DNA of 64,000 bases from Branchinecta lynchi (GCA_023053575.1 JAKZAP010000017.1:2177501-2241500), one strand, 5' to 3'. Positions 34,301 to 38,605 are shown, numbered from the stretch's first letter. Program-made: numbers and translations. Notes: generated from the letters alone by a model not told the origin.

Positions 34301-37300
34301 AGGATTTATTTAGTTGTTCGAGTTGTTCGGAAAAGAGTTGGCGGAATCTAAGTGATTGCAAAATTTTCTTACCAAAATCACTTGTTAAATTTAGGCGTCT
34401 TTTCTTTAACAGTTCGAGCCGGAGAGTTTTAAGCGCTTGGTCATAATCAGTATATTTGTGAGAAAGTATGAAAAGATATTGAGTTTTGGAAAAACAACTG
34501 TTGACAAATGAGAACAAGCGATAATTGCTCCCCCCCCCCCCCCCTGATGCTCTGAAAAATAGCAGGACAAGACAGCAAAACAAACAAGTGCCTGTGCCCT
34601 AGTGCCCTCAGTCTAGCGCCTGAGGACGAACTTCGAGGTTCATGAACTCGTTCGTGCCCATTTTTAACAAATGGAATAATTAGTGTGATATATTTATTTT
34701 ATTACTGTATGACCAGCATAATTTAGCATCTTCGAACGAAGAAAGCTACGAATCTGGTTTGTCAATACGATTTGGATTTGAATTTGAAAAAGATAAAATC
34801 CCATATTTACAAAGCCGTTGCACAAAGCCATGTACCTAGTTAAAATGTGTTAACAAATAAGCTCAAATATGTAGATTGCGTTGTTGTATGTATTTTTCTT
34901 TTTAGACGAAGAAGCCTACTTGCCTGTTATCCTCTCTTTACACCGTTACACCAGCCCCAACGGGGCCACTGCACTGAGCTGGGAAGTCCAAGAGAACTGC
35001 ACCGACAATCGCTTCGGCTGGCTTGCCTTCAGCGACTGCGGATACCTTACCCTTTACACCTTTGCTGATAAGGCCTTCCCGACTACCCTAAGCCTGATTT
35101 CCGGCGGGGGTATTATCGGAATGTACACAACTCTGGTGTTTCTGGCTGCTAATCTGTTGAGGGGGGAGTTCGCCCCCGGACCGGAGAAGATCATGTTTGA
35201 GGAGCTACCTTACGTGGACCGGATATTAAGGGTAAGAATATAATACGTAAAATTGGCTAAGCAGGATAAAAAAAATTTGTCGAATATGAAAAAATGTTAA
35301 TTTCATTCAGTTCAGTTCATTTAATTCCTCCAGAAATCGGAGAGTAAAAGAACGACAACTATGACATAACCAGGCCGTATCGCATAAAACTGATCAACAG
35401 GCAAATATCAAACAACAATAAAAAAATAAAACGTATGCATAATAACTCAACCATCAGCTACAGCATCATTGAGGTTGTGATGGATTCGAGGAATTTTAGA
35501 AAGAAAATTAGTATGTTTTTTTGTATATCTATTGGGTCTTTTAATCGACAAGTCTCCATCATAATCATACAGAGATATCCATCATACAAAGTTATTTAGC
35601 AAAGTTGAAGAAGGTAGTTTTGATGTGAGAGAAATTACTCGATGGGAAAAAAGGAAGTAAACTAGAAAAAAGAAGGGCCTCAGAAATAGCAACAGTATAA
35701 AAACTTTTGCCAGAGATCGGCGAGACAGATAATCGCGAAGTGATATTACTGCCCCAAAGCTTGCTGCAATCCTACACTTAAATGCTTTTGACGATTAAGT
35801 CAGCTATTGGCCATAGGTTCGATTTTCTAGCTTTTTTCTGAAGAGGACTACTGCGAAGAAGTCCCTAATTATTGCCAGAATATGTATCAGCTGATTTGCC
35901 CGTTTAGCGCTTTCAGATATGATTCGTGATTCAACCTTGCCTATAGGATTACTTAATGGACACCTCGCACTATTTACTCTTCAACTTACAGTACCTTAAA
36001 ATAGTTGAATACTTTAAAACTAGGTTGTGGCTTCAAAAAATAACCCACGGTTTTGGCTGTTTTAAGCCTTTTCCGAGACCCGTTGACTTATAGCGAAGAC
36101 AGGGAACAATTTGCATAACCGGTTTTCTTGACGGAAAAACTTCTAGCAGACATCCGTCAACAGCGTAATACACATTGAAAGTAGCAAAACACGGCAAGTG
36201 AGAAAATCAATATGGTTTGTTAGAGGGGTTAGAATATAACGTACGAAATTGGGCTCTCCGGGTCTAGAAACCTTTGGGGTGATTATGGAAGTAGGTTGCG
36301 TTAGTATTATAGCTAAGTCCTTTCATAATATTTCAGTTCTGACAAACAATTCACAAGTTCTGACCAACAGTTCACATTTGTTCGGCCCTTCTTGGCAAGG
36401 GTACTCTTCAGGTTCAAGCTGGATAATGAACTGCCTGGAAAATTGAAAATTCTGAAAAGCGACTGTTCATTTTCCAGCTTGTGCGGCTTGAGCCTAAAGG
36501 GGACGCTTGCCAAGAAGGGCCGAAATAAATCTCTAATAAAATGTAACTGACTTATCCGTTTTGCACCATCAAATATTCTTTCTGATTGCTCACCCAATCC
36601 AACTGCCTGCCTCTCGCCACTTCACTTCCCTGATGTTTCGCTACCATCTTCGCAGCGAAACAAAGTTGAATACACCCTCGCCCTTCGCCAAATATGAGGC
36701 CGAGGTAGAGTCGCACTGTCTTTCGCCATCTTTCTCGCAGCGACAACTAAGGTTGAAGGGAAATCCGCCTTCGCCCTTACTAAACACGATAGCAAACACG
36801 AGATCTCCCTCTCCTTCGCCTGTATATTCGCAGAGAAAATGTGGGTCGAAGCATAATTCGCCATCAATATTCGTCCTCGCTATACTTTCGCCCGCATTTC
36901 GGTGCGAAAAATGCCGTTTCGTCCTCGGTCGAGGTGTAAAATGGGATTCGACGTAGAGATTTTCCGTACGTGGTGGTAGTCCTGGGGTTCCTCCTCCGCA
37001 ACTCGATACTACACCCGTACTCTGTTGACCAATCAGGGAGGAGAACGAGAGGAGCATCGAGAATTCACCATCGGAGCAACTCGTCGATTCTGCAGAATCG
37101 CGACCCGATGAAAAATTTGTAGCATGCGTAGCAGTATGGTAGTAGTACGAAAACGTTGCATGTAATACTATGTAATAGCAAAGAATACTATCATTTAATG
37201 TGCCTCAGACTGGACCAATCTTATGTAGTAGTATCCAATAGTACCCTGTCTTGCCATAGTAGCATCCAGTCTTGCTATAATAGTAGCATATAGTAGTATG

Positions 37301-38605
37301 CAGTAGCACGGTAGCCTTGAAGTAAAAGCATGTAGTAGCATCGTTAGTACTGCATGCAACTTTTTCGTACTACTTCATAGTACTATTTTGAGATAAATTT
37401 TTCATCGGGGAGGCTTTATAATAATTATTATTATTAATAATTATTAATAATATTATTAATAATAATATTATTAATAATAATCATTTTATTAACCCATTAA
37501 AAAACGGCACAGAACGTGACCATACTGAGTATATGAACAACAATAAAGGATAGAAAGAGAAATATCAGACTAAACGAAATGACTATAGGCGTATTCTCGC
37601 CGTTCCCCGAGGACTCCTTGGGGAATCGAAGGGAACGGCGAGAATAGAGGGAGTCACTCCACGCGGACTCCGCCTCGGAAAACAACGAGAACACGGGGAA
37701 AGCTTCTAAAATGAATTTTGTTCTTAAAAAAGAATGTGCAGCTGACAAAACTAGTCTGGATCCACTTTATGTTTGGTTTTGTTTATTCTGATTCTTTTTA
37801 ATTAATTTTACATGCACCAACACCAGCAAAAACTGATTCCCCTCCGAATATGAAAGGGAGTCCTTTTTGATGACGGTGATGATAATCGGAGCATTCCCCG
37901 TCCGTGGGGGCTCGCGAGAATAGGGGGAGTGAGTCCCCGGGACAAACAAAAACGCAGAGACCCCTCAAGCGAGTCCTCGGGGAACGGCGAGAATATGCCT
38001 CAGGTTCAGGTTCTGGTTCTTTTTAATGACAAAGTAAATAACAAAATGTCCAGAGCCCGGCTGAGAAGACAAATTCGTAATGCACGGGAGAAAACGCACT
38101 CATGCAAACGCACTATAATACGGATGGCACCTCTCTAGAGAAGAGTCAAACTCGGCACGGCGTTCGGCCACAGCCCTAAAGGGGTCAGTAACGCCGTAAA
38201 GTTGCGTAACTTTGCGGTTACGAGCCCATGGAGGAAGGCAGAGTAATTATAGAACAATTTACGAATAACTTCCAAAAATGACTAATACTGAATATGACTA
38301 TGTAATAAAAATTATATGTTTATTTATTTATATGTGAAGCTGTCCGTTAGCTGTAAAGATACCACACGGCAAAAAAATGTTATCTTAAAGTTTAACGTTT
38401 GCTTTTCTTTTAGCTTTGTTTGGATATCTACCTGGTTCGAGAATCAGGAGAGTTGGAACTGGAAGAGGACTTGTTTGCCAAGTTGCTATTTATATACAGA
38501 TCCCCAGAAACGTTAATTAAGTGGAGCAAGACCCCGGCACTCTCGGAAGCAGATACGAATCCCTCCGACCCTGAAGCCAGTTTGAACGACCCGACTGAGA
38601 TATAA
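1107..38605 (+). CDS. Piezo: Piezo mechanosensitive ion channel, C-terminal part (six exons; gene 5' part outside window)
   Basis: This entry spans the exons and introns of the 3' part of a Piezo gene. Piezo forms a trimeric plasma-membrane cation channel opened by membrane tension. The six exons join in frame at GT-AG introns of about 3.6, 9.4, 2.5, 17.3 and 3.2 kb and give 498 residues plus a TAA stop; vertebrate Piezo proteins are about 2,500 residues, so only the pore module is present. In order I see the anchor ([13 protein letters not shown]), the outer helix after NKYGLGG, the extracellular cap, the inner helix ([14 protein letters not shown]), the hallmark [12 protein letters not shown], and a C-terminal RSPETLIKW. 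No exon shows a stop or frameshift, so the gene looks functional. The introns are filled with transposons, and those with long ORFs run antisense to the gene. The exon order and motifs leave little doubt about the family; paralogue number cannot be told. Confidence 0.95.
1393..2030. other. Piezo intron, no feature recognised
   Basis: AT-rich sequence after the donor at 1393. I see no ORF, RNA gene or repeat shared with the rest of the window. Confidence 0.5.
2088..2349. mobile_element. Near-perfect palindromic element with an 80-bp inverted repeat and a ribozyme-like loop
   Basis: The arms (about 2088-2171 and 2265-2349) are almost perfect inverted complements, beginning GAAAGAAATAGAAAACCGTG on the outside. 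The loop carries a hammerhead-like motif. The upstream stretch TTTGAATCCAAGCTGAC resembles the flank TTTGAGCCCAAGCTGAC of the elements at 17033 and 58617, so these may be one family. Comparison with the empty copy at 37104-37409 shows it is an insertion. Confidence 0.75.
2218..2261 (+). ncRNA. Hammerhead ribozyme variant lacking stem III (candidate)
   Basis: Stem I is TTCG/CGAA (2218-2221 with 2258-2261). CTGAGGA is at 2222-2228. Stem II pairs GGTT with AACC and GCC with GGC. GAAA is at 2250-2253, loop TA at 2254-2255, then TC at 2256-2257, where cleavage would follow C2257. One unpaired C lies between the CUGANGA box and stem II. The layout matches small hammerhead variants of Penelope-like elements, which act as dimers; activity here is inferred. 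Confidence 0.65.
2644..3240. other. Piezo intron, no gene recognised
   Basis: No coding signal. Weak inverted similarity exists between ACCGCGGCTCACTTGTCTAG near 2737 and the complement of GTAGACAAGTGAGCACATAG near 3147, perhaps an old foldback element. Confidence 0.35.
3241..3312 (-). repeat. tRNA-like sequence (probable SINE head)
   Basis: The minus strand has an A-box-like TAGCTCCGTGG and a B box GTGGGTTCAAATCGAG with a seven-base anticodon-like loop. The acceptor ends pair poorly, and two related sequences occur nearby and at 49908. I read it as a tRNA-derived SINE or pseudogene rather than a working tRNA. Confidence 0.5.
3444..3512 (+). repeat. tRNA-Ala(TGC)-like sequence (probable SINE head)
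   Basis: It has the A box TAGCTCAGTGG, an anticodon stem CTGGC/GCCGA with loop CTTGCAG (anticodon TGC) and the B box GTGGGTTCAAATC. The acceptor and T stems do not close well. Upstream ATGTTCAAAAGCCCC is shared with the copy at 49908-49982, which marks a repeat family. Confidence 0.55.
3513..3905. other. Piezo intron, no gene recognised
   Basis: Short direct words recur (ACTTGTTACTCACTTGCTAC; TCGTTTACTCTTTGCTTAAA twice near 3890), but no gene or RNA is visible. Confidence 0.35.
3906..4257 (+). mobile_element. TTAA-flanked short inverted-repeat element, copy 2 (best preserved)
   Basis: Bounded by TTAA on both sides with inverted ends TTAAAGGACC and GGTCCTTTAA. No ORF. It serves as the reference for the family because both ends are intact and nothing is nested inside. 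Confidence 0.8.
4258..4950. other. Piezo intron, no gene recognised
   Basis: Contains AATTC-rich words (GAATTCTC, CGAATTC) repeated irregularly between 4500 and 4870, perhaps an old satellite-like insert. No supported gene. Confidence 0.35.
4951..5198 (+). CDS. Piezo: Piezo exon: end of anchor, outer pore helix, start of cap
   Basis: The acceptor is a T-rich tract ending in TTTTTTAG; the donor is GG before GTAAGA, leaving two bases of a split glycine codon. The translation opens [14 protein letters not shown], which corresponds to the charged linker of other Piezos. NKYGLGG and a hydrophobic run ([20 protein letters not shown]) follow, the outer helix of the pore. The exon ends in the first beta strand of the cap ([18 protein letters not shown]). 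The reading frame starts upstream of the internal ATG at 4988-4993; that ATG is not a start codon. Confidence 0.94.
5590..5820 (+). repeat. Dispersed repeat rich in AGTTACTAC, copy 1
   Basis: Starts near TAGTTACTACGCGTGATGTC and ends near AGTTTAGTAAC. Copies with the same word order lie at 14185-14410 and 55655-55905. The family has inverted AGTTACTA/TAGTAACT words near its ends and no ORF. Confidence 0.6.
5821..6048. repeat. Two tandem 114-bp units
   Basis: TACGAGGTTGGAACGAAAAT begins at 5821 and again at 5935, and the two 114-bp units differ by only a few bases. The high identity points to a recent duplication. Confidence 0.85.
6450..6946 (-). mobile_element. Copy of the dispersed GGGATCCC-ended repeat
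   Basis: Read on the minus strand it starts at the palindrome TTTTGGGATCCCAAAA (6931-6946). It continues through GGAGGGATACCTATGACATC, three CCGT units, ATAACTATCG and TTTTGATGAAACTTGGTGTG, then CGGGACAAGTAGTCCG with CCGGCAAAAACCGG motifs. Same order at 19548-19965 and 42190-43030 on the + strand. No ORF. Confidence 0.65.
6975..8320. mobile_element. hAT-type non-autonomous DNA transposon 1
   Basis: Terminal inverted repeats are CAGGGGCGTCGCAAG at 6975 and CTTGCGACGCCCCTG ending at 8320. An exact 8-bp duplication CTAAGTGC flanks it (6967-6974 and 8321-8328). CAGGG ends with 8-bp duplications are typical of the hAT superfamily. The interior has many GATTCGGTA / TTCGGTATAAT words and no transposase. 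A related unoccupied site exists at 17890-17897. Confidence 0.88.
8329..8515. repeat. GATACCACGG-rich repeat, copy 1
   Basis: Multiple inverted words of the type AGATACCACG and CCGTGGTATC lie at 8380-8510. The flanking sequence up to the hAT 1 site matches 17820-17920 in inverted orientation, so hAT 1 inserted into a member of this family. Confidence 0.65.
8740..9200 (-). repeat. Possible LINE 3' fragment next to a minisatellite
   Basis: The minus strand ends in a TTTTTATTATTATAGTC tail, as LINE 3' ends often do. The segment TGTCGAGGGGTTGCTCACTC at 9159-9178 on the + strand recurs inverted at the edge of the reverse transcriptase fragment near 11685-11705. Orientation and family are uncertain. 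Confidence 0.35.
9204..9428. repeat. GC-rich minisatellite (GGTGCCGTGCC / GTGCCGCG units)
   Basis: About 225 bp built from 11-bp GGTGCCGTGCC and 8-bp GTGCCGCG units. It is open in several frames and so yields spurious ORFs. A second array with the same units is at 11457-11667, and a homologous edge lies beside each, in inverted orientation. Confidence 0.9.
9541..10310 (+). repeat. Dispersed repeat with CAAGAGCTAGCAGCTCATATG end
   Basis: Starts near CAAGAGCTAGCAGCTCATAT and carries GGGCTCATGGGGATCA and GCAAAACCCTT blocks. An inverted relative runs about 16545-16905, ending TTGCAAGTGCCATATGAGCT. It hosts a TTAA element at 9819-10201. Confidence 0.55.
9819..10201 (+). mobile_element. TTAA-type short element, copy 3
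   Basis: Same core as the reference copy at 3906-4257 (ACATTCTAACCCCTCTAAC, GCCGTGTTTTGCTACCTTCG). The right end GGGGTCCTTTAA is intact; the left end has lost the TTAAAGGACC terminus. Confidence 0.65.
10640..11260. repeat. ATCGATAT-rich satellite-like region
   Basis: Overlapping ATCGATAT and TATCGATAT words alternate with a unit of about 200 bp (TTTGTTCATTCGTAA at 10729, TTTGTTCATCGTAA at 10930). From 11100 to 11240 the unit shrinks to about 50 bp (GAATATCGAAAGTGAAAATA). ORFs here are low-complexity artefacts. Confidence 0.75.
11457..11667. repeat. GC-rich minisatellite, second array
   Basis: Same GGTGCCGTGCC and GTGCCGCG units as 9204-9428. It abuts the 3' side of a minus-strand LINE reverse transcriptase fragment, which makes that ORF read through into Arg/His/Gly repeats. 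Confidence 0.9.
11680..12500 (-). pseudogene. LINE reverse transcriptase fragment
   Basis: A fragment of a non-LTR retrotransposon ORF2, covering the palm of the reverse transcriptase. Visible motifs in order are [43 protein letters not shown], the catalytic YADDILLIS (around 12008-12020) and SIRWLGITL. It lacks the endonuclease and the finger region upstream, and the frame ends in the minisatellite at 11667, so it is broken at both sides. It is antisense to Piezo. Clade not assigned; CR1/Jockey-like groups fit. Confidence 0.85.
12530..12876 (+). repeat. Probable LINE 3' tail and flanking intron
   Basis: AAATAAACGAATTTGAATTT at 12737-12757 looks like a LINE 3' end with a short repeated tail. 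A related GATTTGGATTTGAATTTGAA lies at 34771. Nothing else recognised. Confidence 0.4.
12877..13240 (+). mobile_element. TTAA-type short element, copy 4 (diverged)
   Basis: Left end GAAAGGACCTG, right end GTGCTTTAA, core GAAAAGGCTTAGAACAGCC. It is the most diverged copy, hence probably the oldest. Confidence 0.6.
13241..14184. other. Piezo intron, no gene recognised
   Basis: GACTATGTAATAAAATTGTA plus TTTATTTATTTATGTG at 13830-13870 recurs at 38294-38335, so a shared repeat end is present. Poly-T lies near 14008. Otherwise nothing supportable. Confidence 0.35.
14185..14410 (+). repeat. Dispersed repeat rich in AGTTACTAC, copy 2
   Basis: Same order as 5590-5820 (CACAGTAGTTACTGCGCATG, GTCAATGCTGGGACACATTT, TACCACGCTTACTACGCTCC). 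It lies 0.2 kb upstream of a Piezo exon. Confidence 0.6.
14637..14946 (+). CDS. Piezo: Piezo exon: extracellular cap (C-terminal extracellular domain), first part
   Basis: The acceptor TTTTTAG lies at 14631-14636 and the donor is GAG before GTAAGA. The first base completes the split glycine of the previous exon. The peptide ([20 protein letters not shown], later [20 protein letters not shown]) belongs to the cap that sits over the pore; WPIS and the following helix fit the family. The end is rich in acidic residues ([10 protein letters not shown]). The exon ends in phase 0. Confidence 0.9.
15030..15260 (+). repeat. ACCGACTG-type element with G and C runs
   Basis: A T-run and G-run (15066-15080) precede GGTATTTACCGACTGGCTG and a series of ACGACAGTTTT / TTCAGAAAAAC words, closing in 15 C's at 15239-15253. 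A second copy is at 51108-51335. Confidence 0.55.
15280..16380 (+). repeat. GATGAAACTTGG array 1 (about 145-bp degenerate units)
   Basis: The phrase GATGAAACTTGG or a close variant recurs at about 15514, 15670, 15910, 16055, 16177 and 16330. The spacing is 120-160 bp, with TCCGACCATC and G-runs between. It opens with a GTCGGTCGGTCGGTTAG block. Homologous arrays are at 21130-24108 and 50200-52090. Confidence 0.65.
16545..16905 (-). repeat. Inverted relative of the 9541 repeat
   Basis: Carries TCAAGGGTTTTGCTTGCAAG and ends at TTGCAAGTGCCATATGAGCT, inverted with respect to 9541-10310. No ORF of interest. Confidence 0.45.
17033..17253 (-). mobile_element. Hammerhead-bearing short retroelement with 11-bp target duplication
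   Basis: TAGTCTTATCT occurs on both sides (17022-17032 and 17254-17264). Inside, AATGTTTACAACGGATACGT at 17080 is repeated inverted near 17231-17250, giving about 48 bp of near-perfect inverted ends. Between them on the minus strand lies a hammerhead-like motif. The left margin TTTGAGCCCAAGCTGAC is shared with 58617-58787, where it lies on the other side of the ribozyme. No ORF. The 11-bp duplication fits target-primed retrotransposition better than a cut-and-paste transposon. Confidence 0.7.
17117..17160 (-). ncRNA. Hammerhead ribozyme variant lacking stem III (candidate)
   Basis: Minus strand: stem I CAGC/GCTG, CTGACGA, stem II GG-CCCTT paired to AAGGG-CC, GAAA, loop TA, then TC before the closing stem. 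All core bases agree with the hammerhead consensus. The equivalent copy at 58666-58709 has the same core. Confidence 0.65.
17445..17580 (+). CDS. Piezo: Piezo exon: extracellular cap, middle part
   Basis: A short exon of 136 bases with acceptor TATAG at 17440-17444 and donor GGAG before GTAAAA. It encodes [20 protein letters not shown], then [12 protein letters not shown] and MAWQLLGG. The pattern of a helix followed by a strand with P-MFPK is what Piezo caps show at this point. One base is left over and joins AC of the next exon to make aspartate. It carries a possible N-glycosylation site (NST). Confidence 0.86.
17690..18060 (+). repeat. GATACCACGG-rich repeat, copy 2 (holds the unoccupied hAT 1 site)
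   Basis: Alternating ATACCACGGTC and CGTGGTATCTGATACC words. The stretch 17845-17915 is inverted-homologous to both flanks of hAT element 1, with a single CCACTTAG at 17890-17897. Confidence 0.7.
18272..18834 (+). mobile_element. TTAA-type short element, copy 5, interrupted
   Basis: Left end TTAAAGGATCTGTC, right end GGGGGCCTTGA. It is interrupted at 18421-18606 by a C-run element (GGGCTTGCCCC, CTAGTTTCGCCACTG). The halves line up with the uninterrupted copies. Confidence 0.65.
18421..18606 (-). mobile_element. Insertion carrying CAGTGGCGAAACTAG end
   Basis: On the minus strand it starts near CAGTGGCGAAACTAGCC and holds a G-run, GGGGCAAGCCCAGATTTTAC and TTTACTGACAAAAAG. The same order is found at 59913-60010. 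The end resembles hAT-like termini, but I could not fix a target duplication. Confidence 0.45.
18835..19334. other. Piezo intron, no gene recognised
   Basis: AT-rich, with T-rich strings near 19190-19330. No ORF or repeat assignment. Confidence 0.35.
19389..19505 (+). mobile_element. Short inverted-repeat element around a hammerhead-like motif
   Basis: AATGGCTAAACACGGATAGT followed by CAGCTACGAT is mirrored by ATCGTAGCTGACTACCC and TTTTTAGCCATT. The upstream CTTGAGCATAAGCTGACATA resembles the margins of the 17033 and 58617 elements. Same family, strongly diverged in sequence. Confidence 0.6.
19425..19469 (+). ncRNA. Hammerhead ribozyme variant lacking stem III (candidate)
   Basis: Stem I GCAGC/GCTGC (19425-19429 with 19465-19469), CTGACGA at 19430-19436, stem II closing with CCT/AGG, GAAA at 19457-19460, loop GA, then TC at 19463-19464. 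Stem I, stem II and loop sequences differ from the other copies yet the pairing and invariant boxes remain. That is the best covariation evidence in the window. Confidence 0.65.
19548..19965 (+). mobile_element. Copy of the dispersed GGGATCCC-ended repeat
   Basis: Order: GGGATTCCAAAATGTAAG, TCCGTCCGTCCGTAAGCGCG, GATAACTCTCGAAGG, TTTTAATGAAACTTGGTTTG, then CCGGACAAATAGTTCGCACG with AATCCGGCCGAAACCGG. Parallels 6450-6946 and 42190-43030. Confidence 0.65.
20098..20295 (-). repeat. Left LTR (3' LTR of the gypsy element)
   Basis: 198 bp, TGTTGTGTCCGATCACGCGA to CATATACAACA. Direct repeat of 27387-27562 joined to 30933-30954. Confidence 0.92.
20335..21127 (-). pseudogene. gypsy integrase, C-terminal part of the core and tail
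   Basis: Contains [18 protein letters not shown] (second catalytic Asp), [20 protein letters not shown] (catalytic Glu) and a basic C-terminal tail after [14 protein letters not shown]. It is separated from the first part of the integrase by the insertion at 21129-24108. Confidence 0.88.
21129..24108. mobile_element. Three-kb GATGAAACTTGG array inserted into the gypsy integrase
   Basis: It splits the integrase between TTAEQ and [11 protein letters not shown]. The left end holds TATGGCACTTGAG-CTT-ACTCAAGTGCCATA, and the right end AAGTGCCATATGAGCTCGTA. The interior has at least fifteen GATGAAACTTGG-like phrases spaced about 135-160 bp, with TCGGGATGAAACTTGGTGGG and ACATAACCGGACCGGATC repeated almost identically at 21900-22800. 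Long G-runs interrupt it. No convincing ORF. Confidence 0.75.
24109..24812 (-). pseudogene. gypsy integrase, zinc-binding domain and start of catalytic core
   Basis: Shows the HHCC-type [20 protein letters not shown] with SCKEC downstream, then [10 protein letters not shown] with the first catalytic Asp and [10 protein letters not shown]. It is in another frame from the gag-pol ORF, which overlaps it at 24691-24812, and stops at the array insertion. Confidence 0.88.
24691..27324 (-). pseudogene. gypsy gag, protease, reverse transcriptase and RNase H
   Basis: An 877-codon open frame. The gag part covers residues 1 to about 230. Two CCHC knuckles follow ([28 protein letters not shown]), then protease [14 protein letters not shown], reverse transcriptase with [29 protein letters not shown] and the catalytic YILDD at about 25486-25500, and RNase H with LTCDASP and CTDNRPLS. 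Gag and pol share one frame. The catalytic residues are intact, but the frame breaks before integrase, so autonomous activity is unlikely. Confidence 0.93.
27387..27562 (-). repeat. Right LTR, inner part (5' LTR of the gypsy element)
   Basis: Direct repeat of the left LTR up to CGCTAGGTAAT, where the LINE is inserted. The remaining 22 bp lie at 30933-30954 (GCTCGTAATAACATATACAA and CA). Confidence 0.92.
27666..30472 (-). pseudogene. LINE ORF2: endonuclease and reverse transcriptase, one frameshift
   Basis: The N-terminal part (30472 to about 30150) opens [20 protein letters not shown] with LLQETM, an APE-type endonuclease. A frameshift near 30140-30160 moves the rest into another frame. That frame holds GDFNSN, SDHFPV, then RT motifs [43 protein letters not shown] and the catalytic YADDLVLLT (about 28318-28329), ending EPIDRG. 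The frameshift is the only obvious lesion, so the element is young but this copy is not autonomous. Confidence 0.9.
30472..30873 (-). CDS. LINE ORF1 (partial or short), RNA-binding-like
   Basis: The frame starts at [10 protein letters not shown] (first in-frame ATG inside the element) and ends at TAA 30474-30472. The central [20 protein letters not shown] and the end [14 protein letters not shown] look like the ORF1 C-terminal domain of CR1-like LINEs. The stop TAA and the ORF2 start ATG share one base (TAATG). Confidence 0.75.
   Translation of the reverse strand: MQPRVILRDGRSNNSSQNNKRVPQNIGNSFDKRCSLKSVAAIRTSKVFVTRFAPNTTSDEVQNFVAKALKCQASCVPVPTKFNTYCPFKIEVPSIYLDRLLNAKFWPAGILFRKFYEHPAASDSQSDPSQNDN
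31285..31466 (-). repeat. 3' end of an older LINE, left of hAT 2
   Basis: A (TAA)n tract at 31286-31302 marks the tail of a minus-strand LINE. The coding part continues beyond hAT 2 at 34087-34460. Confidence 0.6.
31467..34086. mobile_element. hAT-type non-autonomous DNA transposon 2
   Basis: Ends CAGGGGCGTCACTA and CTAGTGACACCCCTG with a perfect 8-bp duplication CTACTCCA (31459-31466 and 34087-34094). The 2.6-kb interior is built of repeated TTGTCGGGC, CGTCGGCACATCGGGTTC and ATACGCAAGAAAT words, including a 405-bp tandem duplication starting at 31981 and 32386. G-run near the left end and C-run near the right end. No transposase. Fragments of the same interior occur at 41935-42190 and 43190-43880. 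Confidence 0.88.
34087..34460 (-). pseudogene. LINE ORF2 C-terminal fragment
   Basis: The minus strand encodes [18 protein letters not shown], then [13 protein letters not shown]. This is the C-terminal motif found after the reverse transcriptase in many LINEs (ALxxLxLxxLxxRR). Stops interrupt it. hAT 2 separates it from the tail at 31285. Confidence 0.7.
34461..34905. other. Piezo intron end, no gene recognised
   Basis: A C-run at 34541-34554 and a LINE-like tail GATTTGGATTTGAATTTGAA at 34771. The remainder is the acceptor region of the next exon. Confidence 0.35.
34906..35231 (+). CDS. Piezo: Piezo exon: end of cap, inner pore helix, start of C-terminal domain
   Basis: The acceptor is TTTTTAG at 34899-34905 and the donor is AGG before GTAAGA. 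The peptide begins [15 protein letters not shown] and continues through the last cap strands ([19 protein letters not shown]). The inner helix [20 protein letters not shown] follows, then the family hallmark [14 protein letters not shown] at the start of the cytosolic domain. The inner helix lines the ion pore. In this window this exon is the strongest single proof of a Piezo gene. Confidence 0.95.
35232..35952. repeat. Piezo intron with a probable LINE 3' end
   Basis: TTCATTCAGTTCAGTTCATT followed by AATTCC near 35307 resembles the antisense 3' tail of the LINE at 27563 (TCAATTCAATTCAATACATT). No recognisable reverse transcriptase follows. Confidence 0.35.
35953..36324 (-). mobile_element. 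TTAA-type short element, copy 6
   Basis: TTAA at 35953-35956, right end near GTCCTTTCA. Core AACCCACGGTTTTGGCTGTT is shared with copy 1 in the same orientation. Confidence 0.65.
36327..36566. mobile_element. Decayed hammerhead-bearing inverted-repeat element
   Basis: TTCGGCCCTTCTTGGCAAGG at 36381 and its inverse CTTGCCAAGAAGGGCCGAAA at 36506 flank a palindromic centre (CAAGCTGGATAATGAAC against GTTCATTTTCCAGCTTG). Both ribozyme cores are damaged: the left copy has CTGAAGA but GAAC, the right has GAAA but CTAAAGG. Confidence 0.55.
36590..36960. repeat. TTCGCC / CTCGCAGCGA repeat block
   Basis: Degenerate 80-100 bp units with TTCGCCATCTTTCTCGCAGC and similar words. ORFs on both strands are by-products of the repeats. 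Confidence 0.5.
37104..37409 (+). mobile_element. GTAGTA-rich inverted-repeat element, uninterrupted copy
   Basis: Ends CCCGATGAAAAATTT and AAATTTTTCATCGGG. Inverted relative to 2031-2643 and lacking the palindromic insert found there. Confidence 0.75.
37415..37490. repeat. TAA/TTA microsatellite
   Basis: About 70 bp of alternating AATAATTATT words. Confidence 0.85.
37587..38000. mobile_element. DNA element with 30-bp inverted repeats
   Basis: AGGCGTATTCTCGCCGTTCC followed by CCGAGGACTC at 37587 is mirrored, with one mismatch, ending at 38000. A partial second copy is at 52565-52795. No transposase and no clear target duplication. Confidence 0.75.
38001..38413. other. Last Piezo intron end, no gene recognised
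   Basis: GACTATGTAATAAAAATTAT at 38294 is shared with 13836. The rest is unassigned. Confidence 0.35.
38414..38605 (+). CDS. Piezo: Piezo last coding exon: cytoplasmic C-terminal domain and stop
   Basis: The acceptor is TTTCTTTTAG at 38404-38413. The peptide [38 protein letters not shown] matches the conserved C-terminal domain of Piezo. A variable acidic tail ([19 protein letters not shown]) then runs to TAA at 38603-38605. The tail is about 20 residues longer than that of vertebrate Piezo1. I found no clear poly(A) signal soon after the stop, so the 3' UTR end is not placed. Confidence 0.94.
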   Translation, partial: LCLDIYLVRESGELELEEDLFAKLLFIYRSPETLIKWSKTPALSEADTNPSDPEASLNDPTEI

